Below, piece by piece: positions 22,280 to 31,338 of a stretch of 38,953 bases of DNA. The notes beneath the pieces are model-generated. The model made no database searches and was not told the origin of the DNA. It worked only from the letters and a program-made list of their open reading frames with translations. Both the position numbers and the translations under genes were made by a program. The DNA lies in NCBI GenBank assembly GCA_002869665.1, contig PKUG01000198.1:1-38953 (forward strand), given 5' to 3'. This DNA is from Desulfuromonas sp. GTDB lineage: Bacteria > Desulfobacterota > Desulfuromonadia > Desulfuromonadales > Geopsychrobacteraceae. The number at the start of each line of letters is the position of its first letter. Positions within the stretch are counted from its first letter, which is position 1.

Positions 22280-24403
22280 ATGAAGTTTCGGACACGGCTG
22301 TTGATATTGCTGCTGGTCACTGCTCTCGCCCCTCTGGCGCTGAGTTTCCTCATCCAGCGCGCTTCGCTCCTCCACGTCGGCACCAAGCTCGCGAACGACA
22401 CCCGCACCCTGCTCAACGACAACGCCGTTAACCTGCTCCATGCTCTGGTCGATGATTACGACCGGATCCTGGAACGGGACAAGGCCACCGCCGCATTCGT
22501 CCTCCAGGGGCAGGCTCAGGCGGTAACCGACCGCTTTGCCGCCCTACCGCCTTCTGCCCCGAAAAAAATCTATTTTTCAGCTGACTATGATTCGCCAGCC
22601 AAGCGCCCCGATGATGTGACGGCCAGTCACAAGTTGAAACGGATCACGGCGAACGGCGGGCTGAGACCGATCCCGGTCTCCTTCAGTCAGCAGGTGGTTT
22701 TCCTTGTTGCCGGAGTACAGAAATCAACACTGGAAACAGACCTCGCACGTATCAGCGACATGGGGGATGTCTATCGCGAGTTGCGCAATATCCGCCCCGA
22801 TTTCTTCCTCTGGCAGTACACTGCGCTGGCCTCCGGCATCCACTCCAGCTTTCCCGGAAAAGGGGGTTATCCCGCCGACTACGATCCCAGGCAGAGACAC
22901 TGGTATCAGCGCGCAGTCAACGAGGGGCGCATGATCCAGGAACTGGTCACCGACCTGAGCACCGGCGGCCTGATCCTCACCCTGGCCCAACCCCTGTTCA
23001 GCGCGGACGGCGCCCTGCTCGGGGTCACCGCACTCGACATCGATTACCTTGAACTCTTTTCCGACTGGGACATTACGCCGGAACTGGCCGATCAGGCGCA
23101 GAGCATGGTGATGGTCTTCCATGATCACCCCCCGGGCCCGGGGCAGGAATTTGAGGTTCTGTTACGTAACGAGCAGAAGACACGCTCCACCGCCTGGAAA
23201 AACCCGGTCGAACAGAGCTTCCTCGACATTTCCACCCCTGAGCTGAAAGCCATCCGTGACGATCTTGTCAATGGTCGCTCCGGGGTGCGCAAAATTATGT
23301 ACCAGGGGCGCGAAGAACTCTGGGCCTACGGCGCGAGAACCCTGGACGAGCCCTTCCCTCTGGTCATTGTCCCCTACGAAAATATTCTCGCCCAGGTGGT
23401 CAGCGCCGAAAATTACGTCAAACAACAGATCGCCCTGGGGATCAAAACCGCCGCCGGACTGACCTTTTTTGTCGTCATCGCCGTGGTCATACTCGCGCTT
23501 GTCCGATCGCGCACAGTCACCCGGCCGGTGCTGGAACTCTCCGCCGCCGCAGTACAGATGGCCCAGGGGGATTTCGATGCCAAAGTCACCATCAGAAGCA
23601 AGGATGAACTTGGCGGCTTGGGAGAGATTTTCAATGGCCTGGGGCCGCGGCTCAAGGAACGTGACGCGATGATACACTCCCTGGCCCTGGCAAAGGAGAT
23701 CCAGCAGCAGCTGCTCCCCCGCTCCGCTCCGGAATGCTCAGGTTTCGATCTCGCGGGACGCAGTCTCTATTGCGATGAGACCGGTGGTGATTATTATGAT
23801 TTCATTCCCCTCGGCGGCAGCGACGAACGGCATCTGGCCCTGGCGGTCGGCGATGTTTCCGGCCACGGCATCGGACCGGCCCTGGTTATGGCCGCGGCGC
23901 GCGGCATCTTGCGCACCCTGGCGGACCGATTTGCCAAGGATCCGACACGCCTGTTGCATGATCTCAACCAGCACCTCTGCCGGGACATCACAGAGACGCA
24001 CTTCATGACGATGTTCTACGGGATCCTCAAACCGAACCGGGCTGAACTCAGCTGGCTCTCGGCCGGGCATGCTCCGATATTTCATCTGGAACGGGGGGAG
24101 GTCAAACTCTACGAGAGCTCCGGCATCCCTCTCGGAATCATGGACGACTGCGCATATGAAGATCCGCAAACCATCCGCTTCTCTTCAGGCGATCTGCTGC
24201 TCATCGCCACGGACGGCGTGTGGGAGACGGAAAACAGTACCGGTGACATGTTCGGTACCGACAAGGTCAGCACCCTGTTACAACAGAATGCCGATCTCAG
24301 CGCTGCGTCACTGAGCGACAAAATTATCGCTACGCTGGTGGATTTCAGAGGTGCGGCACCACAGACGGATGACATCACTCTGCTTGTCATCAAGACACGC
24401 TAG
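22280..24403 (+). CDS. Cache-HAMP-SpoIIE (PP2C) membrane sensor phosphatase, RsbU-like
   Basis: 707 residues. Membrane segment 1 (about 8-24), a periplasmic double-Cache-like sensor (about 35-380, with WYQRAVNEGRMIQELVTDLS and GVTALDIDYLEL), membrane segment 2 (about 389-408), HAMP (about 409-465), then the SpoIIE/PP2C phosphatase (about 475-705). Metal-binding motifs are intact: GGDYYDF, VGDVSGHG, ATDGVWE and TDDITLLV. Members of this family dephosphorylate anti-sigma-factor antagonists, so it should feed a partner-switching pathway; no such partner is in the window. The start at 22280 follows GAGG. Confidence 0.93.
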   Translation: MKFRTRLLILLLVTALAPLALSFLIQRASLLHVGTKLANDTRTLLNDNAVNLLHALVDDYDRILERDKATAAFVLQGQAQAVTDRFAALPPSAPKKIYFSADYDSPAKRPDDVTASHKLKRITANGGLRPIPVSFSQQVVFLVAGVQKSTLETDLARISDMGDVYRELRNIRPDFFLWQYTALASGIHSSFPGKGGYPADYDPRQRHWYQRAVNEGRMIQELVTDLSTGGLILTLAQPLFSADGALLGVTALDIDYLELFSDWDITPELADQAQSMVMVFHDHPPGPGQEFEVLLRNEQKTRSTAWKNPVEQSFLDISTPELKAIRDDLVNGRSGVRKIMYQGREELWAYGARTLDEPFPLVIVPYENILAQVVSAENYVKQQIALGIKTAAGLTFFVVIAVVILALVRSRTVTRPVLELSAAAVQMAQGDFDAKVTIRSKDELGGLGEIFNGLGPRLKERDAMIHSLALAKEIQQQLLPRSAPECSGFDLAGRSLYCDETGGDYYDFIPLGGSDERHLALAVGDVSGHGIGPALVMAAARGILRTLADRFAKDPTRLLHDLNQHLCRDITETHFMTMFYGILKPNRAELSWLSAGHAPIFHLERGEVKLYESSGIPLGIMDDCAYEDPQTIRFSSGDLLLIATDGVWETENSTGDMFGTDKVSTLLQQNADLSAASLSDKIIATLVDFRGAAPQTDDITLLVIKTR

Positions 24404-24508
24404 TCTCGTCACGGAGGAGTTTACGTTAAACGGAAGGGAGCGGGCCCAGCCGATCACCACAGGAGCATGACCGCTTAAGCCCGCCGAATATGGCCGGAGA
24501 GCAACGAT

Positions 24509-25081
24509 TCAGAGCTCGAACGGATAATAAGGATAGTCCATCTGCCTGGCGATTTCCCTGCGCACCGTCCTTCCCGTCAAGCGCTCGACCAGGTAGAGCC
24601 CCAGATCGATAGAACTGCTGACCCCCTGAGCGGTGACGACATCACCGGCATCGACGATCCGCCGATCCACAACATCGACATCATAGCGCGCCAGTTCATT
24701 CAAGGCCTTGGGTTGGGTTGTTGCGGCCTTGCCACTGAGAAAACCGGCGGCACCGAGCAGCAACGCACCGGAACAGACGGACGCCTTCAGCGGAACAGAT
24801 TCAGCGGTGCGCAGCCAGGCGAGAAAGTCGGGGTTATGCTGAAGAGAGCGGGTTCCGTAGCCACCGGTGACGACCAGCAGGTCGAAATCGTCCAGCGGCT
24901 CCTTGAAATGATCGGGGAGGAAACGCAGCCCCTGGGTATCGAAAACATCATCGCAGAATGAGCAAATCCGCCACTCAAAGTCAGGCATGAACCCCATCGA
25001 TTTGAGTCGGGTCAGGGGATCGTAATACCCGATAAAGTCGAGTGCCGTCATCTGATCGAAAATAACAAAAGCCGCTTTCAT
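24509..25081 (-). CDS. DJ-1/PfpI-family protein (isonitrile-hydratase-like)
   Basis: 190 residues. The glutamine-amidotransferase-like fold has the nucleophile elbow C103 in ASVCSGALLLGAAG, preceded by DLLVVTGGYGTRSL. N-terminal MKAAFVIFDQMTALDFIGYYDPL resembles isonitrile hydratases and the AraC-associated DJ-1 proteins. The substrate is unknown. The start at 25081 has GGGGAGA upstream. It is downstream of trpB on the same strand, with a strong hairpin in between that may uncouple expression. Confidence 0.85.
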   Translation of the reverse strand: MKAAFVIFDQMTALDFIGYYDPLTRLKSMGFMPDFEWRICSFCDDVFDTQGLRFLPDHFKEPLDDFDLLVVTGGYGTRSLQHNPDFLAWLRTAESVPLKASVCSGALLLGAAGFLSGKAATTQPKALNELARYDVDVVDRRIVDAGDVVTAQGVSSSIDLGLYLVERLTGRTVRREIARQMDYPYYPFEL

Positions 25082-25140
25082 AAATTCTCCCCACTGTGAA
25101 GGATCGTCCGTATTCGTCAGAAAGCTTCTCATCTGCTCGC

Positions 25141-25170
25141 GAGTCCGCGCATCCTGTGATGCGCGGACTC
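25141..25170. terminator. Perfect 13-bp hairpin between trpB and the DJ-1 gene
   Basis: GAGTCCGCGCATC (25141-25153), loop CTGT, GATGCGCGGACTC (25158-25170), 8 bp past the trpB stop. There is no T-run on either strand, so it may be a factor-assisted terminator, an mRNA 3' stabiliser or a dispersed palindrome. Confidence 0.5.
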
Positions 25171-25178
25171 AGCAATCA

Positions 25179-26378
25179 TTACAACCCCAGTTTCTCGGCA
25201 ACGAAATCGGCGTCTTTGTCGCCGCGCCCCGACAGGTTGACCAGGATCGTCTGCTCCGGCGTCAGGGTTTTCGCCAGCTTCATGGTATAAGCGACGGCGT
25301 GGGCACTTTCAAGTGCCGGGATGATCCCTTCCAGCCGTGAGAGGGTCATGAAGGCGTCCAGGCACTCCTGATCGTCGATAGCCACGTACTCCACCCGCGC
25401 GATATCCTTCAGGTAGCAGTGCTGAGGCCCGACTCCGGGATAGTCCAGACCGGAGGCGATGGAGTAAACCGGCAGCGGATTTCCTTCGCCGTCCTGCAGA
25501 TTGTAACATTTGAACCCGTGGATCGCCCCCTTGCTCCCGAGGGTCAGGGTGGCCGCATGATCAGGGGTGTTCAGCCCCAACCCCGCCGGTTCGACGCCGA
25601 TGATCCTGACCGCTTCGTCCTCCAGAAACGCCGTAAACAGCCCCATTGCGTTCGAACCGCCACCGACGCAGGCGGCGAGGTAATCGGGCAGTTTCCCTTC
25701 CCGGGCCAGGAACTGCTCACGCGCTTCGCGGCCGACGATGCTCTGAAAATCGCGGACCATTTTGGGAAAGGGGTGTGGACCGACAACGGAGCCGATGGCA
25801 TAGAAGAAATTGACCGGATCCTTCAGATATTCTTCGAAGGCGCTGTCGACGGCATCCTTGAGCGTCCGGGTTCCGCGACCGACCGGAACCAGCTTGCAGC
25901 CAAGGATCTTCATTTTGGTGACGTTGGGGTGTTCTTTGGCGATATCGATCTCGCCCATGTGAATCTCACAGTCAATCCCGACCAGGGCACAGGCCGTCGC
26001 CAGGGCGACACCGTGCTGCCCGGCGCCGGTTTCTGCCAGCACCTTGGTTTTCCCCATGTGTTTGGCCAGCAGGGCCTCGCCGAGGCAATGATTAATCTTG
26101 TGCGCTCCGGTATGGTTCAAATCTTCGCGCTTGAGAAAGATGCGCGCCCCGCCCTGCTGCTCGCTCAGGCGTTTGGCAAAATAGATCGGGCTCGGCCGAC
26201 CGACATAATCGGCATAAAGATTTTTCAACTCGTCCTGAAAAACAGCGGTCTGACGGACCTGCTCGTAGGAATCGTTGATCTCGTCCATGATCGCTTTCAG
26301 TTCCGGCGGAATGATCTGCCCGCCGTATTCTCCGAAAAAACCATCTTTGTCAGGCATCTCCAGAAATTGCATCGTCAT
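25179..26378 (-). CDS. trpB: Tryptophan synthase beta chain
   Basis: 399 residues. PLP enzyme condensing indole with serine. [14 protein letters not shown] lies at the N-terminus, the PLP lysine is K94 in [10 protein letters not shown], and [11 protein letters not shown], the phosphate-binding [10 protein letters not shown] and GLDYPGVGP follow. All are typical of the TrpB1 type that pairs with TrpA. trpA and the other trp genes are not beside it, so it is a solo copy in this window. The start at 26378 follows GGAG. It is divergent from the DsrE-like gene. Confidence 0.96.
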   Translation of the reverse strand: MTMQFLEMPDKDGFFGEYGGQIIPPELKAIMDEINDSYEQVRQTAVFQDELKNLYADYVGRPSPIYFAKRLSEQQGGARIFLKREDLNHTGAHKINHCLGEALLAKHMGKTKVLAETGAGQHGVALATACALVGIDCEIHMGEIDIAKEHPNVTKMKILGCKLVPVGRGTRTLKDAVDSAFEEYLKDPVNFFYAIGSVVGPHPFPKMVRDFQSIVGREAREQFLAREGKLPDYLAACVGGGSNAMGLFTAFLEDEAVRIIGVEPAGLGLNTPDHAATLTLGSKGAIHGFKCYNLQDGEGNPLPVYSIASGLDYPGVGPQHCYLKDIARVEYVAIDDQECLDAFMTLSRLEGIIPALESAHAVAYTMKLAKTLTPEQTILVNLSGRGDKDADFVAEKLGL

Positions 26379-26564
26379 TGATCTCCTCTGGTAGTTGTAT
26401 CGTTCATTTCAACATAGTCTCGCGACACAGATATTGAGCCAACTTAGGCGAAGAGCAATACGCTGTCAAGCCATCCGCTTTGACCGGCAGATGGGCGATT
26501 TTATCGGCTGCCCTTGCCTGTGGCGAGCTGATACGTCAGAATAAAATCATTCGAACGATAAACC

Positions 26565-26593
26565 GCTGCCGCATCGGAACGCGCTGCGGCAGC
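26565..26593 (+). promoter_or_regulatory. Hairpin directly before the DsrE-like gene
   Basis: GCTGCCGCA (26565-26573) and TGCGGCAGC (26585-26593) form a 9-bp stem ending about 6 bp before the GGAGG ribosome site. It could affect translation start; no regulator is known. Confidence 0.35.
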
Positions 26594-26609
26594 ACACATG
26601 GAGGCTGAC

Positions 26610-26927
26610 ATGGCAAAGATTCTGATCTGGCTGGCATCCGGCGACATGGAAAAGCTGAAACCGGGAATCCTCTACGGAACCAACGCGAGAAAACACGGTT
26701 GGGTCGATGATGTCCAGTTTGTTGTTTTTGGCGAAAGTGAGCGCCTGATGCTCAAGCATCCGGAGACCTTCGCCCTGCTGCAGGACAACAACACGGCGTA
26801 TTGTAAATTCGTGGCCGATGACATGGGAATCACCGGTGATCTTGAAGAAAAAGGCGCCAGGGTGGTCTATGTCGGAGACTACATCTCGAAATTCGTCAAG
26901 GACGGCTATCAGGTCATCACCTTTTGA
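26610..26927 (+). CDS. DsrE-like small protein
   Basis: 105 residues. The segments KILIWLASGDMEKLKPGILYG, DVQFVVFGESERLML and GARVVYVGDYISKFVKDGYQVITF follow the DsrE/DsrF-like alpha/beta fold, but I see no conserved sulfur-relay cysteine (the only cysteine is in AYCKF). A sulfur-transfer role is therefore doubtful. The start at 26610 has GGAGG 5 nt upstream; an earlier in-frame ATG at 26598 lacks one. It is a standalone gene, followed by the promoter of a probable small RNA. Confidence 0.72.
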   Translation: MAKILIWLASGDMEKLKPGILYGTNARKHGWVDDVQFVVFGESERLMLKHPETFALLQDNNTAYCKFVADDMGITGDLEEKGARVVYVGDYISKFVKDGYQVITF

Positions 26928-26943
26928 CAGCTGTAAAAAGCCG

Positions 26944-26972
26944 TTGACAAAAATAAGATATTCATATATTTA
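26944..26972 (+). promoter_or_regulatory. Promoter of the small RNA
   Basis: A perfect TTGACA (26944-26949) with TATTTA at 17-bp spacing (26967-26972) or TATATT at 15 bp (26965-26970). No gene follows on this strand before the terminator at 27047. Confidence 0.6.
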
Positions 26973-26978
26973 AATGAT

Positions 26979-27083
26979 GCGGGAAAGCTTGTGAATCCGT
27001 CCCTCCCCCCTCTGAGGATTCACCTTTCCCGTAACTTAACAAGCAGAAAGGGGACAGGCTTTAGCCTGTCCCCTTTCTTTTTA
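26979..27083 (+). ncRNA. Probable standalone small RNA with C-rich loop
   Basis: Between its own promoter and a strong terminator lies about 105 nt with no usable frame. A hairpin pairs CGGGAAAG (26980-26987) with CTTTCCCG (27024-27031) and GTGAATCC (26991-26998) with GGATTCAC (27016-27023), with a CTT bulge. The 17-nt apical loop (26999-27015) is C-rich and contains TCCCTCCCCCC. Such loops can pair with purine-rich ribosome sites. Not matched to any known RNA family by eye; I cannot search. Confidence 0.7.
27047..27081 (+). terminator. Terminator of the small RNA
   Basis: AAAGGGGACAGGC (27047-27059), loop TTTA, GCCTGTCCCCTTT (27064-27076), then CTTTTT. Thirteen paired bases and a T-run on the plus strand; no T-run follows on the minus strand, so it serves the small RNA rather than bacterioferritin. 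Confidence 0.92.
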
Positions 27084-27123
27084 CCTATAAGTCTACGTCG
27101 TCGAACGTCTGACCTGTCACTCC

Positions 27124-27627
27124 TTATTCGGCACCCGGACCACCCAAAGCGCGGCGTGCCTTGCCCCGCTCGATCGACTGCAGGGCGAGATAATCCATAC
27201 CAAAGCGATCAAGGTTGTCGATTTCATTGTCGTACTGATCGTAGTGGCGCTCTTCGTCAACGACCAGATCCTCGAACAGCTTTTTGGACACCGAGTCGGC
27301 ATTGGCGCTGCATTCGTTGGCCCAGCGGTTGTAGTCCAGGGCGCTTTGTTCTTCCATCCCCTTGGCCATCTTCAGCATCACGTTGACATCGCGCTCCTTG
27401 ACGACCTCTCCGGACGCTTTCAGTTCGACCTCGCCGCCGAGGAAAAGAATCCGTTCTGCGAGTCGCTCAACGTGCATCATCTCTTCGATTGCCGTCCGTT
27501 TAAACAGATCTGCCAGCAGGTCGAACCCCTGGTCGTCGCAATGAAAATGAAAGTACATGTATTGATGAAGAGCGGTCACCTCTTCACCAACTGCCTGATT
27601 TAAAAGAACAACACTTTTCTCATGCAT
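27124..27627 (-). CDS. bfr: Bacterioferritin
   Basis: 167 residues of four-helix ferritin fold. Diiron ligands appear as E16 (GEEVTALHQY), E49 and H52 (IEEMMHVERLAERILFLGG), the glutamate in KGMEEQSALDYN and the DEERHYD pair. M50 lies at the position of the haem-axial methionine. It stores iron and oxidises Fe(II). The start at 27627 follows AGGAG. It is divergent from a beta-barrel gene and ends just beyond the small RNA's terminator. Confidence 0.9.
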   Translation of the reverse strand: MHEKSVVLLNQAVGEEVTALHQYMYFHFHCDDQGFDLLADLFKRTAIEEMMHVERLAERILFLGGEVELKASGEVVKERDVNVMLKMAKGMEEQSALDYNRWANECSANADSVSKKLFEDLVVDEERHYDQYDNEIDNLDRFGMDYLALQSIERGKARRALGGPGAE

Positions 27628-27802
27628 GAAAGACTCCTGTAATGAATCAAGGTGTTATGAATTTCGGGACTGACAGCCAATTATGCCAGAGGCTGAAACG
27701 ATGTCAATCCCGACCGGGCAGCTGCGCGGGACTAGGCAGCCGCTATTTATGCGCTAAACTTTAATACGAAGTCTGTCGACAACTCTCGCGACGGAGGCGC
27801 TT

Positions 27803-28738
27803 ATGCTGCTGAGGGTTTTGGTACTGCTCTTTCTGCTGGCCGCTGTCGGCCTGCCGGTCCGGGGGGAGGAAACATCAACAGCAGCCGGTGACGCCAACTG
27901 GCTCGATCGCTCTCACGAACTGTTGAGCGACCGAACCCAGCAGGCGGCCATCTGGTTCGACAGTTTTTTCGGTGACCAGCGCGACACCGAGGTGCCCGCC
28001 AGCATCTCGACCAGGATTTCCCTGGGCTGGAAGACCAGCCACCATGGGGTCAACGATAATTTCATCAGGATCAGGGCCAAGGCCCGCCTGCCGCAACTCA
28101 AGGAACGTTTTTACCTGATTCTCTCCAACGAAGAGGAAGACGATTACAATCTCCTCCCGCTCGAAGCCAGCCGGCCGGAAAGCGCTGCCCGTAGCGATGA
28201 TGAATTCAATGCTGCCCTGCGCTGGATAAAGGAGAATATCGCCTCGGGCGAAGTCGATGCCCAGCTGGGATTGCGCTCCTGGTCCGATGTCTACCTGCGG
28301 GGACGCTATCACCGTTTATTCAACCTGAGCAAAGCAAGTGAGCTGCGTCTGACCCCGGAGGTGTTCATCGACAGCGAGTACGGCCTCGGCAGCCGCCTGC
28401 TGAGCGAAGTCGACTACCTGTTCGATCATCCGGGGCTGGTCCGGTTCAGCCTCCGCGGCCAGGTCGCCAGTGAAACCGAACGCCTCGACTGGCGTAGCGG
28501 ACTCTCTTACACCTACCGCTTCTCGAAGAAAAGTGCCATCGTTACCGGTTTCTACATGAATGGTGCCAGCGATGAAAACGATGTCGAGAATTACTCGGCC
28601 AGCATCCGGCTGCGCCAGAACTTCTGGCGCCCCTATCTCTACTACGAAATCGAGCCCTATCTCGACTGGCCGGACGCTGATGGTTACCGCACCGATTACG
28701 GGATTGCCCTCAGCCTGCACATGGTCATCGCGAAATAG
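27803..28738 (+). CDS. Predicted outer-membrane beta-barrel protein, family unknown
   Basis: 311 residues with a signal peptide (MLLRVLVLLFLLAAVGLPVRG, about 21 residues). After a helical segment (about 30-60), alternating amphipathic strands run to the end: TRISLGWKTS, QLGLRSWSDVYLRGRYHR, LVRFSLRGQVAS, WRSGLSYTYRF and PYLYYEIEPYLDW. I do not recognise the family. The start has GGAGG at 5 nt. It converges on the next gene with only 11 bp between them and no terminator visible in the gap. Confidence 0.7.
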   Translation: MLLRVLVLLFLLAAVGLPVRGEETSTAAGDANWLDRSHELLSDRTQQAAIWFDSFFGDQRDTEVPASISTRISLGWKTSHHGVNDNFIRIRAKARLPQLKERFYLILSNEEEDDYNLLPLEASRPESAARSDDEFNAALRWIKENIASGEVDAQLGLRSWSDVYLRGRYHRLFNLSKASELRLTPEVFIDSEYGLGSRLLSEVDYLFDHPGLVRFSLRGQVASETERLDWRSGLSYTYRFSKKSAIVTGFYMNGASDENDVENYSASIRLRQNFWRPYLYYEIEPYLDWPDADGYRTDYGIALSLHMVIAK

Positions 28739-28749
28739 CGGGCGACGAA

Positions 28750-29253
28750 CTATTCCCCGGGCGCAGCCGTCAGGAGATCGGCGATCAATTCGGCATTCAA
28801 CTCCAGCAGCTTCGGTCGTACAGCGTCCAGATCGCGCTGTGACCAGAGCGGTGAATCGATCCCGGCACTCCCTTTGACACTCCCCGAGGTGAAACGGATA
28901 TTCCGGAAGGTCGTCACCAGCTGCTGATCGACGGCATCCAGATACATGTCGAACGAAACGATCCAGTCCCCCTTGGCAATACAGTCGGCCCAACGGCAGG
29001 GGTAATCAATCTGCCCGACGGCAATGATCCGCCCTTCCTCACGATCATCGAGAGCGATCGGATCAGTTGTCGCGGTGAAATTCTTTTCCAGCCAGCCGGC
29101 TCCGTAGGTCAGGATCTCCAGCTGTGTCATCCCCGGCAACGCACTCGTAACTTCGACCTTCCTCTCCCCCTCAGGCAGCCGGGTCAACCCTCCGGCACAG
29201 GCACAGAGCAGAAGAACCGCCAGCAGTATTGTCATCTGTTTCAGTATTCGCAT
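28750..29253 (-). CDS. Predicted lipoprotein, DUF4468-like or TBP-like fold possible
   Basis: 167 residues. The signal peptide has a lipobox-like LLCAC (cysteines at 18 and 20; L-C-A-C makes C20 the likely lipidated residue). The mature part has two conserved-looking cysteines in DYPCRWADCIAKGDW and a VSFDMYLDAVDQQLVTTFRN segment that resembles lipoproteins of the DUF4136/DUF4468 kind. Function unknown. It is convergent with the beta-barrel gene and divergent from the SH3 protein. Confidence 0.6.
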   Translation of the reverse strand: MRILKQMTILLAVLLLCACAGGLTRLPEGERKVEVTSALPGMTQLEILTYGAGWLEKNFTATTDPIALDDREEGRIIAVGQIDYPCRWADCIAKGDWIVSFDMYLDAVDQQLVTTFRNIRFTSGSVKGSAGIDSPLWSQRDLDAVRPKLLELNAELIADLLTAAPGE

Positions 29254-29349
29254 CTATTCCTCCATAACATCCTGATTCAGGTTGAATTTCCACCACCGGA
29301 ACGGTAGTATCGCCATGATTAAAAATGATCAAGACTTCAGGAGCCCGCA

Positions 29350-30030
29350 ATGAGACACCCCTTCCACACCCTCACCGCCTTCTTCCTGCTGTTGCTACTG
29401 AGTTCAACGGCCGGAGCCGAAACCCGTTACATCACCGAGAAACTCGTCGTCACCGTCAGGGACCAGAAAGGGAAAAGTTACAAGACCCTGGAATCGATCC
29501 CTTCGGCGACGGCAATTGAAGTTCTCGAAGAAGATAAGACTTACCTCAAGGTGCGCACTCCCAAGGGTACCGAAGGATACGTTCTCAAACAGTACGTGAC
29601 CAAGCAATTGCCGAAGGCCAAGCAGATTGAGCAACTTCAGACCGAGGTCGATTCGCTCAAGACGCAACTGCAGCAGCTTGAACAGGCGACCCAGAGCAAC
29701 GAGGGCACCGAGAAGCAAAACCAGGCCCGGATTACTGAACTAACTGCCCAGTTGGAAGAAGCACGGACCAACGCCAGTGACGCCACGGAAAAATACGAGC
29801 AACTGGTTCAGGCGTCCGGGAATATCGTCAATCTCTCGACGGAAAACGAACAGCTGATCGAAGAGAATAATCAACTCACCAGCGAACTCACGGTGCTGCG
29901 TGAAGAGAACAGTAATTTCCACCGCTCAAACATGATTCAGTGGTTCCTCGCCGGGGCCGGGGTCTTCTTCGGCGGCTGGATCATCGGCAAAATCTCCCGC
30001 AAACGCCAGCGCGGGTTCTCCAGGTTTTAA
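29350..30030 (+). CDS. SH3b and coiled-coil membrane protein (TIGR04211/YgiM-like)
   Basis: 226 residues. Signal peptide to about residue 24, bacterial SH3 domain (about 25-85: TRYITEKLVVTVRD and YLKVRTPKGTEGYVLKQYV), a long coiled coil (about 90-195), then one membrane segment (about 199-215) and a basic cytoplasmic tail (KISRKRQRG). This order is the TIGR04211 layout. Predicted to be held in the inner membrane with the SH3 domain in the periplasm, possibly binding peptidoglycan. The preceding sequence has only GGAG at about 9 nt. A good terminator follows. Confidence 0.85.
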   Translation: MRHPFHTLTAFFLLLLLSSTAGAETRYITEKLVVTVRDQKGKSYKTLESIPSATAIEVLEEDKTYLKVRTPKGTEGYVLKQYVTKQLPKAKQIEQLQTEVDSLKTQLQQLEQATQSNEGTEKQNQARITELTAQLEEARTNASDATEKYEQLVQASGNIVNLSTENEQLIEENNQLTSELTVLREENSNFHRSNMIQWFLAGAGVFFGGWIIGKISRKRQRGFSRF

Positions 30031-30059
30031 TAAAGAGCGGCAATGTCAACATCTCCGGG

Positions 30060-30095
30060 AATCCCCGCAGACTTCAGTTTGCGGGGATTTTTTTT
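30060..30095 (+). terminator. Rho-independent terminator after the SH3 gene
   Basis: AATCCCCGCA (30060-30069), a 10-base loop, TGCGGGGATT (30080-30089), then a run of T to 30095. Confidence 0.92.
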
Positions 30096-30129
30096 ACCCG
30101 CGACCTGAATCCTGCGGTCTCGCCGGACG

Positions 30130-31338
30130 CTAAAAATACCAGCGCAGCAGAACGCCACCGCTGTCGCCTGCGGAACCGAACTCACTCTGCATCACCGGCA
30201 ACTGCGTCAGTGAATCGCGCGTCGCACCGCGCCCGGTTGTCACCCCCCAGAACAGATCGAGCTGCGTGTTGTCCCCCAGGGAAATCGCCAACTGTGGGCG
30301 CACCAGCGCGGAACAGTCCTCGATGTTGTAAATAACCAGTCCATTGAGCGTCACCAACGGATGAAGTTGATATGATGGGCCGAGCAGCAGATAGTGACGG
30401 CCGAGGAGAAAACCGAGCCCCTCATCGAGCGGTGCCGATGTGGCGACCGTCAGATAATCCGCAGGCTCTTCGGCACCGTAGCCGTTGTACAGATATTCAG
30501 CGAGCAGCACCAGGCCGTTGTCGAACCGATACCACCCCTCGACGGCGGCGATAGCAAAACGGGAGCACGGATCACCGCCGAGGCGACCGACCTCTGTTCC
30601 GCGATACCAGCTCCCTTCCAGCTTCACCCCGAGCTTGCCAAGTTCTCCGGCAATACCAAAGCCGACCATATTACGCCCGCGCAAACTCCCGACCAGCAGC
30701 AACAGATCGATATTGTAGACATTCTCACCCGCGGTCAGCAGGTAGCTGTTGTGCTCCTTGTCGTCGCCGAAGACCACCGCTCCTCCGACCTGGCCGGCCT
30801 TACCGAAATAATAGTTAACCCGCAACGCATCCACACCGGGGCGGATATCGACATCGAGCGCATCCGGCGGAAAGGGCGCGATCACATCGAGCGGGGAAAA
30901 AAGCGTAATCCGCCCGAATCCGATCGCCTGGCGCCCGAGCGCCCAGAAGAGATTCTCCGTCTCGCCGCGGATATTGAGCCTGTCGATCTGAGTCAAACCA
31001 CTGAAATGTTCCCCTTGGCGCCAAACCGTCTCCAGATCAGCCACTCGGTTGACCTGATTCCCCGAGAGAGAGACCAACTCGGGACGGCTGGTCCAGAGCA
31101 ACTGCTGGGCAAAAGAGACTTCCGCGCTGACCACATCGCTCAGCCGCGGATTCAGATCAAGACGCAGGCCATTCAGCGAAAAAACCGTTTCGGCTGTAAA
31201 GGGGGACGCGTCGGCCGAGTAGACCGACAGTGACTTCAGTGAACCGCTGATGTCGACCCCATCCAGCAGATCGGCAGCGGCAGCCGGAACGGCTGCAGCC
31301 AGCCAGAGCGCGAGCAGACTGCCGATCAGGACACGCAT
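30130..31338 (-). CDS. Outer-membrane beta-barrel coupled to the ABC export cassette
   Basis: 402 residues. Signal peptide MRVLIGSLLALWLAAAVPAAAA. The mature chain has amphipathic strands ending in the aromatic LLRWYF, a classic beta-barrel C-terminus. VEGWYRFDNGLVLLAEYLYNG is a strand pair of the porin type. Start codon ATG at 31338 overlaps the end of the ATPase gene by 13 bp, so the two are translationally linked. I cannot name the family. The linkage suggests it is the outer-membrane part of the transport cassette. Confidence 0.72.
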   Translation of the reverse strand: MRVLIGSLLALWLAAAVPAAAADLLDGVDISGSLKSLSVYSADASPFTAETVFSLNGLRLDLNPRLSDVVSAEVSFAQQLLWTSRPELVSLSGNQVNRVADLETVWRQGEHFSGLTQIDRLNIRGETENLFWALGRQAIGFGRITLFSPLDVIAPFPPDALDVDIRPGVDALRVNYYFGKAGQVGGAVVFGDDKEHNSYLLTAGENVYNIDLLLLVGSLRGRNMVGFGIAGELGKLGVKLEGSWYRGTEVGRLGGDPCSRFAIAAVEGWYRFDNGLVLLAEYLYNGYGAEEPADYLTVATSAPLDEGLGFLLGRHYLLLGPSYQLHPLVTLNGLVIYNIEDCSALVRPQLAISLGDNTQLDLFWGVTTGRGATRDSLTQLPVMQSEFGSAGDSGGVLLRWYF

